The notes under the pieces are model-generated. The model had not been told where the DNA came from and ran no database searches. It saw nothing but the letters and a program-made list of their open reading frames with translations. Source: Berberis thunbergii (taxonomy: Eukaryota > Streptophyta > Magnoliopsida > Ranunculales > Berberidaceae). Taken from it: a stretch of DNA of 64,000 bases. The stretch is from NCBI GenBank assembly GCA_003290165.1, contig QNQO01000505.1, forward strand, positions 1-64,000. Direction: 5' to 3'. The translations under genes were made by a program, and so were the position numbers. This document shows positions 23,705-35,792 of the stretch, one piece after another (the stretch's first letter is position 1; the number at the start of each line of letters is the position of its first letter).

Positions 23705-25515
23705 ATTGTATTTTGTTTCTCGTTTTACGAACTAAAAATTTTATGTATTTGTTTCATCATCATCATCAAAGCCCATTCCCGAGATTTTCGGGGTCGGCTA
23801 CATGAATTTTGGTTCTCCAAGCAATGTGATCTTCCCACATTTCCTCACCTAATCCAAGCTCAATGATATCGTCATTGAGCTAATTTTTCCCAAAAATAAA
23901 TAAAATTCATAAATCAACTTATTTTTCCCAAAAATAATACATGAATCAATGATATCGTCATTGAGCTTATTTTTCCCAAATACATTGAGCTCAATGTATT
24001 TGTTTAACTAAATAAAATTCATGAATCAACTTATTTTTCCCAAAAATAGATTGTACATTGTTCAATGTACTACATTTTTTCATTTTATGGACATTTAACC
24101 AAGCAAAAATATCTATTTAAAATAAACTAAAGTCATAGTAAAACAACAATCATACATACAACAATGGCTTCCTATCTCAAAGGTGCGGAGAAATCAACAA
24201 TGGCTTTTCATAACACTATATGTCAGGAAATTATTAATTTATGTATTAAGTGGGACTTAAATTAATTTTTTTATATTGTATTATTTTCTAAATTTAGTAA
24301 TTTATTAATTTAGCACGTTATCTCCAAATTTAGATTGGCCAAAAATAATATTTAACCGAGGTTATTAATTTATGGGGTATTAAATAACGGAGGTTCTATT
24401 GACCATCAAAATACTAATTTTTTTAGACTCAACTCGTTTAAAATTAGAAATGATTTAATGTTCGTGTCATTGTTCGAATGTTCATTAAAATGTTCGTCTG
24501 TTTCTTTGAAAAATATTATACTTAGGCATGAAAATATTAAAAATATTTACTTGTTTTAATAAAAAAATACATATTTTGAAATTTTAAGTGTTTGTATTGT
24601 TCATTAGTTATATTGGAAAGATTTTCAAAATTGCATTTCAACGATGTCAAGTTTACCGAAATCCAACAACTAAGTAGATAGTTATGATATTTATATTTTA
24701 AAAAATGAAAACACGATACTTTATCTCTTTGTTACATGTACATTCTACCAGCTTTTTTAACAATTTTTCATTCTCTTTGCTCTTCTACATGTTGTATATT
24801 TTCCTTTCTATGTTTTATATGTGTCTTTCTACTTGTTTTATATTTACAAATATGTCATCATAGGAAACTATCTCAATCCTCAACACATTTCCCAACTTTC
24901 AATGCTAGCCATCTTTTATCTTCAATCCTTATGATTTGACTTTGTCCCAATCAGCAATGAATAGTAAAATACAACTCTGAATTGTAATATATACTAGTAT
25001 AATACTCGTGATGTTGGCACTCCCGCAAAGTACATAATTTTTTTTGCCAAATATCTTGTCCTGAACAACCCTACACCATCCTCACTTTTACACTCAATTA
25101 GTTTTGAAGTGCAAGCTTACTTTAACGAAGAAATATATACTATAAGCTTTAGGGTTAGACTTACTCAAAATCTAAGTCAGTTAGGGAAAATTTCAAACGT
25201 CGAGAGTGAGTTCTCTACCAAACTTTGAATTTGCCAAAACATGAAATTTAAGGTTTTTGTTTAAATGTGCATTAAGATGTTCGTCTCAATTTTTTTCTTG
25301 ACATGATATTGAAAGATACTAACGACGTGAAATACATTAGGAGTTTTTTATTAATAATACAGACATTTTTAAATTTTTAGTGCTTGTATTGATCATTGAT
25401 TTTTTAAAATTCGAGTTTTTGTTTGAATTTGCCTTGAGAACCTTTTTTATTCCTCTTAAAATTTTGAAAAATATTGACGACGTGAAATGCATTTGATGTT
25501 TTTTAATAATAAAAT
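23705..25515. other. AT-rich intergenic DNA with local repeats
   Basis: Contains (CAT)n near 23,757 followed by a block GGGGTCGGCTACATGAATTT that resembles a widespread plant repeat. Next come three imperfect repeats of a CTTATTTTTCCCAAAAATA-type unit at 23,880-24,050. Three related AT-rich segments lie near 24,490-24,600, 25,260-25,400 and 25,425-25,515. The segment 24,560-24,940 is paralogous to 42,030-42,380 on the other side of E2. No gene seen. Confidence 0.6.
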
Positions 25516-26162
25516 TGATGCAGTTGATTTTTACTTCCTACTTTGACCTTGACCTACTAACCTGCTGACCTGCACAAGGAACGTACATGAGCCATAGACC
25601 ACCGCTGTGGTAGCCGATGACACTCCGATGCTAAAGTTAGACTGGGATCTGAGGAAGGCGTAATGTTATAAATAGGGAAATTTGTAGCGTACCTTAGCTC
25701 ACCAACCTCATATCTTATTTATAGTGTTGGAGTCCTAGTTCTACCAGGCCATCGATGGCGCAGTTTAGGGAAGAAGATTTTTGTGAAGATCCTTTTCTAA
25801 TTAAGAATTGTTATGTGAATGAAAGTTTCTCTGTTAGACTTGTGCTCTTAGATACACGGGAAATAGTTCTCAATCAGAGTGTTGTCCATAGATAGAAGTT
25901 TCCATGTGAGACGTATATTCTGGTATTTGCTTTCTAGTTGGAAGCAAAATGTTGTTGTCTTGCATGTCTAAAGCTGGTCCCCGAGATAGTTGCCTTAGTA
26001 GGGCTTACGAGTATTGGGGATATCTGTGAGATGTGTGGGCTTAGCAGGTTGTAATGATTTGGGCCTGTCTGGCGAACTGCATTGTGCGGGCTTGAAGCTG
26101 CTTGGGCTAGATCAGTGTTGGACTGATGTTTGGGCCTGTTATTTCTCGAGATCATAACGACA
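25516..26162 (-). repeat. E2 3' LTR
   Basis: On the plus strand it begins TGATGCAGTTGATTTTTACT and aligns with the 5' LTR at 41,382 and, reversed, with E4 at 60,088-60,690. The far end is placed at CA of AACGACA by comparison with E4. No convincing purine tract abuts it, so this edge may be off by tens of bases. Confidence 0.8.
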
Positions 26163-26413
26163 CGAGTTAGTGGGCCATCACATCGGTTCACAAAGTCATT
26201 TCTTGAAAAGATATGTCGTGCATAATGATTGAGTCTGAATCATTGCTTGAGCCAATTGCTTCATTAATTAAGTGTGCATCGGTTCAGTGGAAAAGATGCG
26301 GGAAACCAATCCCTATTTAGATCTTTCTTTTTGCAGAGATTGACTCTTCCATTTTCTTGCTTTTAGAGACTCCGTTCTGTTCGTCTTTTGATTGAAAGTT
26401 TGTTCACCTTTTT

Positions 26414-28660
26414 ATGGCTCCCCAAAACCATCTTGATGATGGGCTTCTAGCCAAAGGCCTCCAGTTCTTTGAAGATAGGTCAATTTTCAAATGGGCCTCG
26501 CTGAAATCCGAAAGTCGTTTGGGGTTCCTAAAGACCTTCCATTCTATACTCTGAATGATGATCAGACTCTAATGTTTCCTCCGGAAAGGTTTGCCTGTTT
26601 ATACAACGTGATACTACAAACTGGAGTCTATTTTCCTGTTCTTGAAGAGATATGGGACTTCCTTGGTATCCCTCCTGCCCAGTTGGTACCAAATGGGTAG
26701 AGGATTATCCTTCTTATTTTGATCAGAGTGAAGGATGTTGGCGTCCTTGTGACTCTGTGGGTGATCCAGTTGGTGACTTCTCCTCGGCTGAACAATTATG
26801 CCATTTGCAATATGACATCGCTGGCTTCATTTTGAAAGTTTCCAGATGACTTCAAGTTTTGGTAGAAATACTACTTATTGGCTCCTTCAAATTCGAAGTA
26901 CTTCGAGTTTCAAGGGTCGTCCGCTTGAGCGGGAATTCAAGCCACTTTGTAAGTATAGCTTCATCTTTTGATTTCGTTGCACTTATTGTATGCTGATCAC
27001 CACATGTGTTTCTTTGTAGGGAGATTCCCTACTACTTCCCTTTCTCCGGAGGAGCAAGCCATTATGAAGGCATTCCACGATATGTCGCGGATGAGTGTAA
27101 ATGACGTTATATGTTATACTAACTTCAGTCGCAGTGGATTGTGGGCCAACTGGCACGTGCCCCCACTTTTACCGAACGCCCAAAGGTTAAGTTTGAAGAT
27201 GGGGCCCCTTCCAGGAAGAGAAAGGCTTCCAAAGTTAAGGCTTCTATCTTATCCAACACGGTGGAGCTTTTTGAGACGCTCGTCTATTTTGTAAGTTCAA
27301 AGAGGTGTCGTGTTGGGACTGAGCTGGCTCCCAAATGGTCTAATTTAGTTGGGGAGGAGCGTAAACCTAACCAGCCTGCCAAGGCAGAGGCCGAAGTATC
27401 TGGCTGGGAGAAAAACCACCTGCGATTAGCAAGGGTTGATGATGCGTCGAAGCTGAGTACTAAGCAGGTTGAAGCTTTGAGTGAGAAGTTGATTATGGCT
27501 GTATGGCGACTTCTACTGGTGCTGACCAATCAAGATTTACTGAAAGGTTCTAATGAGGATTCGCATCAGGTCCAAGAGTTCAATCGTTTTGCTAGTGGTT
27601 GTCCGATAGTGGTCGAGGTAGTGCGGGCCATCCCTCTTGTAGTCTGCATTGTTCCCCATCATGTTCAGGCCGCATATCAAGGTAATGGAGGGTTCGTTGG
27701 ACAATTTGCTTCCTTCTCTTCATTTGGATTCCAATGAGTCATCTCGCAATAAGGGTCGGCTGCTGGTGACAAAGGGAAGGCCATTGATGAGGGCATGAGT
27801 GCGATGGTGACTACAAAAGCAGTATTGGCATGATCCTGCATCTGGGAGAGATCCATCCAAATGCACGAGTAAGTTTTGTTTTCTACGAACGTAGTGAATA
27901 TGAGCAATCAGGCTTGGCACCAAGAGGTCGACGTTGACTATGTTTCGAAGAAGCACATAAGCATGCGTTACAACTAGTTGATGTATCACGCCCCAAAGCC
28001 TAATAAGGATATGCTGGGAGGTCGTATGGATACGGTTTTGAAGCACCTTATGCTGGGAATGTCTCATTTGATCCAAGATGGTCGTCGCTGGGATGAAAGT
28101 TGAGGTGGCTCGTGAGAAGGTGTACACCATGGAGCGTGTCTTCTCAATAATGCAGAAGTTGTATTCTAATAAACTTTTCGAGATTGAGTTGTTGAGTAAG
28201 CGGATTGAGGAGAGGAGGCTGGAACAGTTAGCCATTGTTGCGGAGACTCGAAGGGTTCGTCTGGAAGCCGTTGAGTCTGATCTAGCAAGGTGGTGTTCGC
28301 AAGGGACAAATTCAGGCAAGAGTTCCATCGTGATCTGGAGGTTGCACAGGAAGCTGTGACTATGATGCACTCTGAGTTGCAGTCTTTTGCTGATGAGAAC
28401 ACCATGAAGGATGTTGAATGGGTTGCCCAGAGCAACAGTTAGAGGCCGATGTGGAATTCAATGTTCGAGAAGCGAGGAAAGTTTGAGACCAACTTTGTCT
28501 GGAACAACATGAGCTCAACGCGGTTAATAGTAGCCTGGCAATGGAGCAGTCGCAGGTTAATGCGCTGACCGGCAAGCTGGAGCTGTAGGAGCAATATTTG
28601 TTGAAACAAAGGTGTGCGAGGAAAACTTCTCAAGGAGCAAGGCAAGTGTGAATTCCATTA
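26414..28660 (+). pseudogene. Antisense gene of E2 (putative gypsy-type transposon protein), broken
   Basis: Opposite in strand to gag. ATG at 26,414; soon shifted in frame. The segment 26,491-26,700 carries FPVLEEIWDFLGIPPAQLVPNG, a pattern found in the plant 'putative gypsy type transposon' domain (Pfam Transposase_28 as I recall it). A GTAAGT...TTTGTAG intron-like stretch lies at 26,949-27,020. A long frame, 27,141-27,737, is hydrophilic with a basic PSRKRKASKVK patch. The frame at 28,078-28,359 is a predicted coiled coil (ELLSKRIEERRLEQLAIVAE). Stops and shifts separate these pieces. E3 has the equivalent at 53,480-55,440. The role is unknown; related antisense genes occur in Tat elements such as Grande. 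Confidence 0.7.
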
Positions 28661-29559
28661 AGTCGTGCATAGGAGATTAGAACTGTTGGCGCTGATGAAG
28701 GAAGAACATTTGGAATGGGACTTTCTTATTATTAGAAGATGTATGTATCATCGGACTTCAGAATAAGAGGTCTTCGAAGTAGTCTCTACATCATCAAAAT
28801 AAGAGGGCGATCCGAATCATGACACTCAGATTGATGCGCGTACAGACGCAACTCCTGCTCCTTCCCTTGTTAAGCTTAGTTCTCTCGTATCTGTACCCCT
28901 CCTGATGAGGAGTAGACTTTGTACACTTGCACTTTTTTGTTTCAACTATTAATGAAAATAAGTTTATATTGAGAATGCTTTGTACCCGCATTGTGTTCAG
29001 TCTCCCTATCACGCGTTTTCTATTTTGCCTTTTGTTTTACTTTGACACAGGTCTGGTTGGGTTAGCAAGAAGTCAAGTGGTCTTTCTGCTGTTGAGAGTT
29101 TGACCATTTATGTCGCGAATGATTCTAACCTATTCTTCTGTGAGGTTCTAGAGATATTATCGCTCGATTAATCCAATAGTGGGTGTTTTGCGGATGGTTT
29201 GGCTGTGGGTTATGCTACCCAAGCCGTAGCTCATCTCAAGGTAAGCCATTGGAGACTTTAACTTGCATATCTGACTATTGGTTGTGGATGCTGGCATGAG
29301 TGAAATGTGGTAGCCAAGCACATGTGTTGTTTTAGAGCTAGAACTCTTGTCACGAGTCAGGTTTCGTGGGCTCAGGCTGACATTCTGTGTAACACTCGTC
29401 TATGTGTCAGCGGGTTTAATTTTTAGTTGGCTCGAATGGGCACTTCTAATAATAGAATGTCAGCTTGTGTGAGTGTAATGACGCTACTTGAGCTGTAGTT
29501 TATTTCAGCTACCGTTGTTTTGAGAGGGAACGATGGTCATTGGCAAGTCGATGACATTA

Positions 29560-30330
29560 GTCGAGGCTGACTGAGCTCCTACCTTCCGAACCATCTATAC
29601 CCGCACGAAGCGAATTACAGGTTTGGGATGTGAGAATTCGACAATCATGGTATGTTGGAAAGCAATGATCCTGTGTCCAGCCATCAGACTGACTAGGCTC
29701 CCACCTTCCAAACCATCTACACCCACGTGGAGCGGGCTACAAGTTTGGGACGAGGAGATTTGGTGACCATGGTATGAATAAGAGTAGTGGTCCCATGGCA
29801 AGCCATCAACATCAGTTTGGAACTGACTAACCTCACACCTTCCAAATCATCTACACCTGTGCGCATCGAGATACAAATTTGGGAGTTTTCGGCGACCATG
29901 GTCTGTAGACAAGCATTAGTCCAGTGGCAAGCCATCAGCATCAGTTCGGGATTGACTAGGCTCCCACCTTCCAAACCATCTACACCCGTGTGGAGCGAGC
30001 TACAAGTCTTGCAGTTGGTGATTCAGCAATCATGGTTTGCAGAAGAACAATGGTCCCGTGGTGAACCGTCGACATTAGTCGAAACTGACTAGGCTCCCAC
30101 CTTCCAAACCATCTACACCAACGCGCAGCGGGCTACAAATCTAGGTTTTTACTAGAAGTTGTCGTCGTTAGTCATCACTGGCTAGGCTTACCTGATCGGG
30201 TTCGGCCACCGTCGCCCCTGAACTGGCAAGTCGTCATTACCAGGTGTAAGAGCGCTGATTAAACTCCCACTTCCTAAGCCATCGACATCCGTGGGGGCGA
30301 ACTACGCATCGGAATGAGTCAAAAGTCGTC
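29560..30330. repeat. Minisatellite in the E2 non-coding region
   Basis: Five to six imperfect copies of a roughly 120-135-bp unit marked by CACCTTCCAAACCATCTACACC at about 29,582, 29,704, 29,838, 29,967 and 30,100, with a weaker copy near 30,270. Tandem repeats in this location are typical of Tat/Ogre-type elements. Confidence 0.85.
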
Positions 30331-30900
30331 GTCATCAGTCAAAACTAGCTAAGGTTGCATGGTTATGTCGTGGTTCGCCTGTTATGGGCATGCGAGCCTA
30401 CATTCCCAAACGGAGTGCATCGTGCGGATTAGTTTCCTTTTGAAGAGAAAGTAGTACCTTATATCATCTGGTGATATGAAGGTGTGATCTGTTTGTCAGA
30501 AGTGACTAGGGTTTCTATTGCTCATGTCAAGCACATGGTAGAATACCGCTTGAATAGTGGACTGAGCCATGGGCCCGTAGAAGAGAGCTAGGACTTGTCA
30601 TAGGATCAAGATGTTACATGTACAATGTAGATTGCATAGTGACACGTGTAGGGCCTAAATCACGGGACAGTTGAGTATCGATTACTCCCCCCATTTAATG
30701 GAGTTGTGTGCAGCATCATTAATTGGATGAACGTTGTCTTGTGTTGTTTCCTTGGGAACCGTTATCTCCTCGTTTCCCATACGGTATTCAATGCTGATAG
30801 TTAATGTTGAAGCATCTATTCGGTGAACCGCTATGTTATATAATGGTGTTCCTTCATCGTTATAGGCACTATCTTCAATAGAGTGCACTTCTTCAAATGC

Positions 30901-31197
30901 TCTTACTCAAAAAATATGTCTTGGGTTTTTCAAAGGCTGAAGGGAGATTCCAACACTAGAGTCTTTGAATCTTCTGACATTTACGCTGATGAGTCAGGAT
31001 AAGACTTGCGTTAATGCGTGGTCACTAGGTCCAGGTGAGCATCCAGTTGGTTCGTTGAGGCCTTGTAATTTCTTCTTATATTGCGAAGAAAAGTTACAAA
31101 CTCCTCCCAAGGTCTGTCGTTTATTCACCAACGCTTTGATATTACCTTGTGTCATTCTATCTGTCGGGAGACACTTTTTGCGGCTAGCTTATGGTTG
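30901..31197 (+). pseudogene. Second antisense open frame of E2, conserved in E4
   Basis: Plus-strand frame with LTFTLMSQDKTCVNAWS and GEHPVGSLRPCNFFLYC. E4 has the same frame on its minus strand at 63,773-63,970 (VLTFSPMSHNKTCYYAWS, NEHPIGSLRTCNFFSYC). Conservation of residues in an antisense frame is notable, but there is no clear start in E2 and no family match that I know. Confidence 0.45.
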
Positions 31198-31218
31198 ATC
31201 GAAGTATTGGCAGATGTG

Positions 31219-31564
31219 TAGGGTTGAAAACCAAACATAATTAGGTCGGTTTTAAAATTTTCAAACCAAAACCGAACCGACCATTAACAAAACCGATCCG
31301 AAAACCGAACCGATTCTAATTTATGCAAACTGTAACCGAACCGAATATTTTAAACATATTATATTATTTATATATAAAATATTTATTATTTATTATATAT
31401 TCGGTCGGTTTGGTTTTGTCGGTTAAAATTACATAGAAACCAAAAATCAAACCGACCACTTCGGTTTTTGAATTTTGAAAACCGAATTTAAACTGAACCA
31501 ATCAGTTCAATTTTGATCGGTTCGGTCGGTTTAATCGGTTTGATCGATTTTTTGTTCAGCCCTA
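31219..31564. mobile_element. hAT-like MITE (346 bp) inside E2
   Basis: Ends TAGGGTTGAA / TTCAGCCCTA with near-perfect 8-bp flanking repeats CAGATGTG (31,211-31,218) and CAAATGTG (31,565-31,572). The interior is an AT-rich foldback with many AACCGAACCGA motifs. The lengths of the TIR and duplication fit the hAT superfamily. Confidence 0.85.
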
Positions 31565-32620
31565 CAAATGTGTCACTGTTTTCAGGGGTGGTATCTCTGA
31601 GTCACCTCGAGTATCTCGCATGGGAGAAGTGTCCTCGCTTGGCAATATTGTGAGACCTTAACTGTCTCGTTGTTTGTGGCCATCTATGGTTGTCCTCTTC
31701 AGCTTTCTTCGAGAGGCCGGATGCCGGATTGGAGATGTCTACAGCTCGTTGTAAGGTCCATATTGCCATTTGCGAGCCATTTTTTCAGGGTGATCTGGTG
31801 GAGCAATTAGTTGCGCTTGTTTTTCAACCTCTTTTTCACATTTGCTCCTATTTGTGGGACATCTTCTTCAGAGAAGTTGTTGAGCGGAATCTATTTTAGG
31901 TAGCTTTGCTTTCGCTTCTGAGTCTTATTATGGAATCGGACTGTTTAAGTGAGTTTTTATTGTATGTTGCATCGTATTGAGATGTTGTATAGCTTGTAGT
32001 CTTTTGTACCCGCCTCTAGGCAATCATCGTTACATCTTTCCAGTAATTAACAGAGTGTGCTTGCGTAATTATCTTGTATTTCTTAAATGATTGCAAATCA
32101 CATAAGCTCATAAGAATTGAAATTCTACATCAACTTATGGAAAGAAAACTAAACAACTGAATGGACTACTGTTGGCGGAGAGAGTACCTTCAGGAATCTA
32201 CCAAGTTTCATTGACGCTGTTGGGGTTACTGAAAAGTATTCCTTGCATGGGAAGCTCCTTCTACGCCTCTTGGTAGTCATGGGGTTGTGCTCTCATCTGC
32301 AATGAACTCTCCATTTTGTCGGGTTGAAAAGTGGGTTGTTGCTGCAATGCTTGAATGTTCTCTGCCGCTAAGTTGAGCCACCGGTGTTAGAATCTTGTCT
32401 CCGTGTTGGTGGAATGACTTTCCACAGTAATTGGGCCTGGCTTCTATTCAACTTGTCTTGTGGGCTCCAATTGGGTCTAGGAATGTTTTATCTGCTTCAG
32501 TGCAGCATAATGGCAGCCTCGTGTCGTAGGTTGGTCCACGCGAATTGTTCCCTCCACATGGTTAGCAATATACTTGATGCACTGGTGAAGGGTGGAGACT
32601 ACTACTTCCATCTGGTGAAG
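31565..32620. other. E2 non-coding region next to the protease
   Basis: About 1 kb shared, reversed, with E4 62,580-63,500, for example the block near 32,060-32,210. The plus-strand frames at 31,690 and 32,384 show no motif. This is where a polymerase would be expected in a complete Ty3 element, and none is seen. Confidence 0.6.
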
Positions 32621-32626
32621 CCACAG

Positions 32627-33037
32627 TCATCCCAGGATACAATTATAAGTAAGTGGCGCTTCTACCACCATGAAGTCTAAGAACATGACCTTTTTTAGTT
32701 GTGGCTTGCCTGCCACCATTGCTAATCGTATCTTCCAGACCAATAAGCATTTCTTTCCTCTGAATCCAATCACCGGGTAATCGAAGGACGTTAGGTTCTT
32801 CTCCTTGAGGTTCATACTGCGGAGTGTGATGTAGAATAGGATGTTGAGGGAGCTTCCTATGTCTATCAGAGCCCTCTTCACTTTCCACTTTGCAATAGAG
32901 ACCGAAATGACAAGAGTGACATTGCGAATAATATATGCATCTATCCTCATTTGCGAGCTGTGTCCGCATCTCCAATAGAGTCTGTTTGCAGAACCTGTTC
33001 GACTAGTCTTCTTCTGCTCCGACTCCGTGAAGGACAT
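32627..33037 (-). CDS. E2 retroviral-type aspartic protease domain
   Basis: An open minus-strand frame of 136 codons with the catalytic-site segment ALIDIGSSLNILF, the second strand-loop region (DYPVIGFRGKKCL) and the family's closing YNCILG. It should process the Gag polyprotein. The active triad reads D-I-G where D-T/S-G is usual, which may lower activity. The frame runs to the point where the E4 copy reads YNLILGRSW and then loses coding sense. Upstream gag and this frame are separated by stops, so the polyprotein is broken. Confidence 0.75.
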   Translation of the reverse strand: MSFTESEQKKTSRTGSANRLYWRCGHSSQMRIDAYIIRNVTLVISVSIAKWKVKRALIDIGSSLNILFYITLRSMNLKEKNLTSFDYPVIGFRGKKCLLVWKIRLAMVAGKPQLKKVMFLDFMVVEAPLTYNCILG

Positions 33038-33469
33038 ATATTATGCCCAAAGTCTCCATCTCAATCTCCTTGACTGTCTTCCCTGGGTCGGTCTTGTCGT
33101 TTCCCTTAACCCAGGAACTCTTTTAGCTTGCCCTTGTGAATCCAGTATTTGATCTCATACCTTAGACTCTTGCAGTATTTGGTGTTGTCGACACCCTCCT
33201 TGTGGTATGAGCATTACTTTTTGTTGTCATGTTTTGTGCTGTTTAGGGGGCCACTTTAGATCTTCCCAATTTTTCATGAAGTTAAATACATCTGATAAGC
33301 TAGAATTGAGGGGGGTCATGGATCTGCTTTGTCGTGGCGCTTTCACTTGCTCATTTCTTCGTCTTGTTACCTCTTCCCTTTGTTTCTTTAGAAATGGAAG
33401 GTTTCTTCTCTACTTCAGTTTCTTTCTTCGTTGTTCTCATTCATTCTAGGGTGATGTACCTCTGGGCGC

Positions 33470-34190
33470 CCTTTAAGAGTTCTTCCATATCCAAGGGGTT
33501 TTAAGGTTAGGAAGTCGTAAAATTTCCCTTTCTTAGGCCCTCGGTAAAAGTCATCACGACTATGTCGTCGCTGCAGCCATCAATGAGCATCAGCTCGTCA
33601 TTGAAGTGCGTGACATACTCTTTTAGCGTTTCATTAGAATTCTACCTCGGAAAGACTATGTAGTGTAGGCCTTTCCTGACTCGCTGGCTTCTGACAAAGC
33701 ACGTCAGGAATTCTTTGGCCAGTATTTTCAATGAGTCGATCGACTTAGGCGGGAGGTTGTGGAACCATGTCAGTGTTGACTTCTTTAAACTAGTAGGGAA
33801 CGTTTTGCACATTACTGACTCCGAACCTTCTTTGAGTGCCATTACATGCTGGTAATGGCGCAAGTGATCGAACGGGTCGGTGGTCCCATCATAAAATCAA
33901 GCTTTGAAGGTGTGAAATTTTTTGAAGGGTCTCGTCCATAATGCGGTCCACGAATGGTGGAACAGAGAGGCGGTATAGCACGTCTAGGTCATGAGCCCCT
34001 CTGTGGAGGGGGTTTTACGGGCGAGTTTTTCTACCCTGAAGGTCAAGTATATGTTTACCGCGCCACCACCTCTAGTCCAATGAGAACTAATAGGGGTTTG
34101 ACTTTCATCCGCATGTTCTCTATTGTAATCTGAAGATTGGGGCATGTGTTGTTACTGGTTTCCATCGGCGGGTAGAAGGTTCTTTTGAAC
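33470..34190 (-). pseudogene. E2 gag core
   Basis: Minus strand. It has the retrotransposon gag pattern LKKSTLTWFHNLPPKSIDS followed by LAKEFLTCFV, then a stop and a continuation NETLKEYVTHFNDELMLIDG in a linked reading frame. The capsid-like region matches E4 61,250-61,650 and E3 58,200-57,640. It is separated from the gag N-terminus by the CACTA-1 insertion. Confidence 0.8.
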
Positions 34191-34192
34191 GA

Positions 34193-34195
34193 GAA
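34193..34195. repeat. CACTA-1 left target duplication (GAA)
   Basis: GAA before CACTAC, repeated at 41,111-41,113 after GTAGTG. E4 has a single copy of this site (TTC at 60,914-60,916). Confidence 0.9.
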
Positions 34196-35792
34196 CACTA
34201 CACCACAAGTCCACTTTTTATAGCATTCAATTATAGCGTGTTTTGCACAATTGCTATTAAAAGTTAAGTTGCATCTAAACTCGTTATCGCTGTGGTGGGA
34301 TTATAAAACGCCAAAGAGCGCTCAACCAAATATTTGACATGGCACCATTTTTCTTCTCTCCCTCAAACCTAAATTAAGACAAAATTGTCAAGTTTAACAT
34401 CAAATCTCTTCTTCCATTTCGATTTCGATTCCCCTTTCAACACACCCAAATCCCATTTTCATCTCTTTCTCTTCGTTTCATTTCTTCAATGGCGATTGAC
34501 CAAGTTAGAACGAAGCAAGATAACTTCCCTCTTGTTCTCTCTTTGGCTTGCTTGGTTTTTGCCCAATAGAGTTGGATTGAAGTAAAATTTTGACTTGTTT
34601 GTAGAAAGTGAGATCGATTTTGAGATAGTTTCAGAGCAAATCGTTTACTCTTTTTCAATTAAAAGGGTGCGATGGGTTTGCTTGATGTTCTTCAGCTTAA
34701 CACGAAATCACCGCACCATTTTGTGACGATTGGACCCCCTCCCTCTCTCGTATTGAGCTTTCATGTTCATTCAAGGTAACTCAACTTACCCTTTCTTGCT
34801 TTGCTTTGCTTTCAACGCCATCGAATCTCTCGATTTCGTTATGTCTCCTTTTTTTCAATTCTTGATTTTTTTTTCAATTTTCAGTTTTTTTGATGAATCT
34901 GTGTTTCAGATCTCTAAACATTTTCTTTTGTTTGTTTGATTGAATTTGTCTCACTTTTTGCAGTTAAGGAATGGTAGATTTAGAGCTTTGAAGGATCACA
35001 TTTGTCTGGTAAGTCTCAGATCTGGCGTGCCTCGCCTTCATTTTGCTCGATTTTGGTGGTGTTCTATGTTTCTAAGTTCTCAAATTTTTCGGAACTAGTT
35101 TTGATTTTACTTCAGTTTGTTTAGATATTTGAGATCATGATCTTTTGATAGTTTAGTTGGTTTTTGTTCTGCATTTCGCACTAGTTCATTCTGAGTTTTT
35201 GTTGCTTTGAGTTCAGATCAGAATTAGAGGTGGAAAATTTTGGCAATTAGGAGTGTTTTACTTGATGTTGCGAACACCACCAACCTCTCAAAGGTGTGTA
35301 GTATGAACTTAGAAAAAATAGAGTATTATATTCTCATTACACAGTGATCGGTCTCTTTTTTGTATTATAGTGATTGTAGTTGACAAACCCAAATGGAAAT
35401 TTATCATATTATATACTGAATTTTTTAAAGAAGAATCCAAGTGGCAATATACCCTTTCTTTCATATTTTGGCGAGACTCGCTATATCGTGCATTAGTCTA
35501 CAATTTCAATTAATATGTTGACTGTAATTAATGGTGGGTGCTCTTACTGATGTTTGTTAGCACTCCATAAATGTTTCTCTCTATCTCTCATCTTATGCCC
35601 TGCATTTCTTCTTATTTTCTTACAGAATAAATTTGTGGAAATTGGAATTGCCAATTCACCTCCTTATATTAGAATCATTCTTGTTATGATGCTTCTTTCA
35701 ACTAAAATGTATGTAACGTCGTATGAAACATTTGCTTGTTGAATACAATAATGCTTTCTCTAAACCATATTACAAAAGTTATTTCTTGTGTA

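Noticed and set aside
27720..28370. 216-codon minus-strand frame in E2
   Set aside because: It lies antisense to the better supported plus-strand coiled-coil frame and has no recognisable domain.
29595..30092. Overlapping frames on both strands with repeated words
   Set aside because: Produced by the 120-135-bp minisatellite, not by a repeat protein gene.
29560..30330. Possible CRISPR-like array
   Set aside because: Units are long, imperfect and contiguous without unique spacers, in a plant retroelement.
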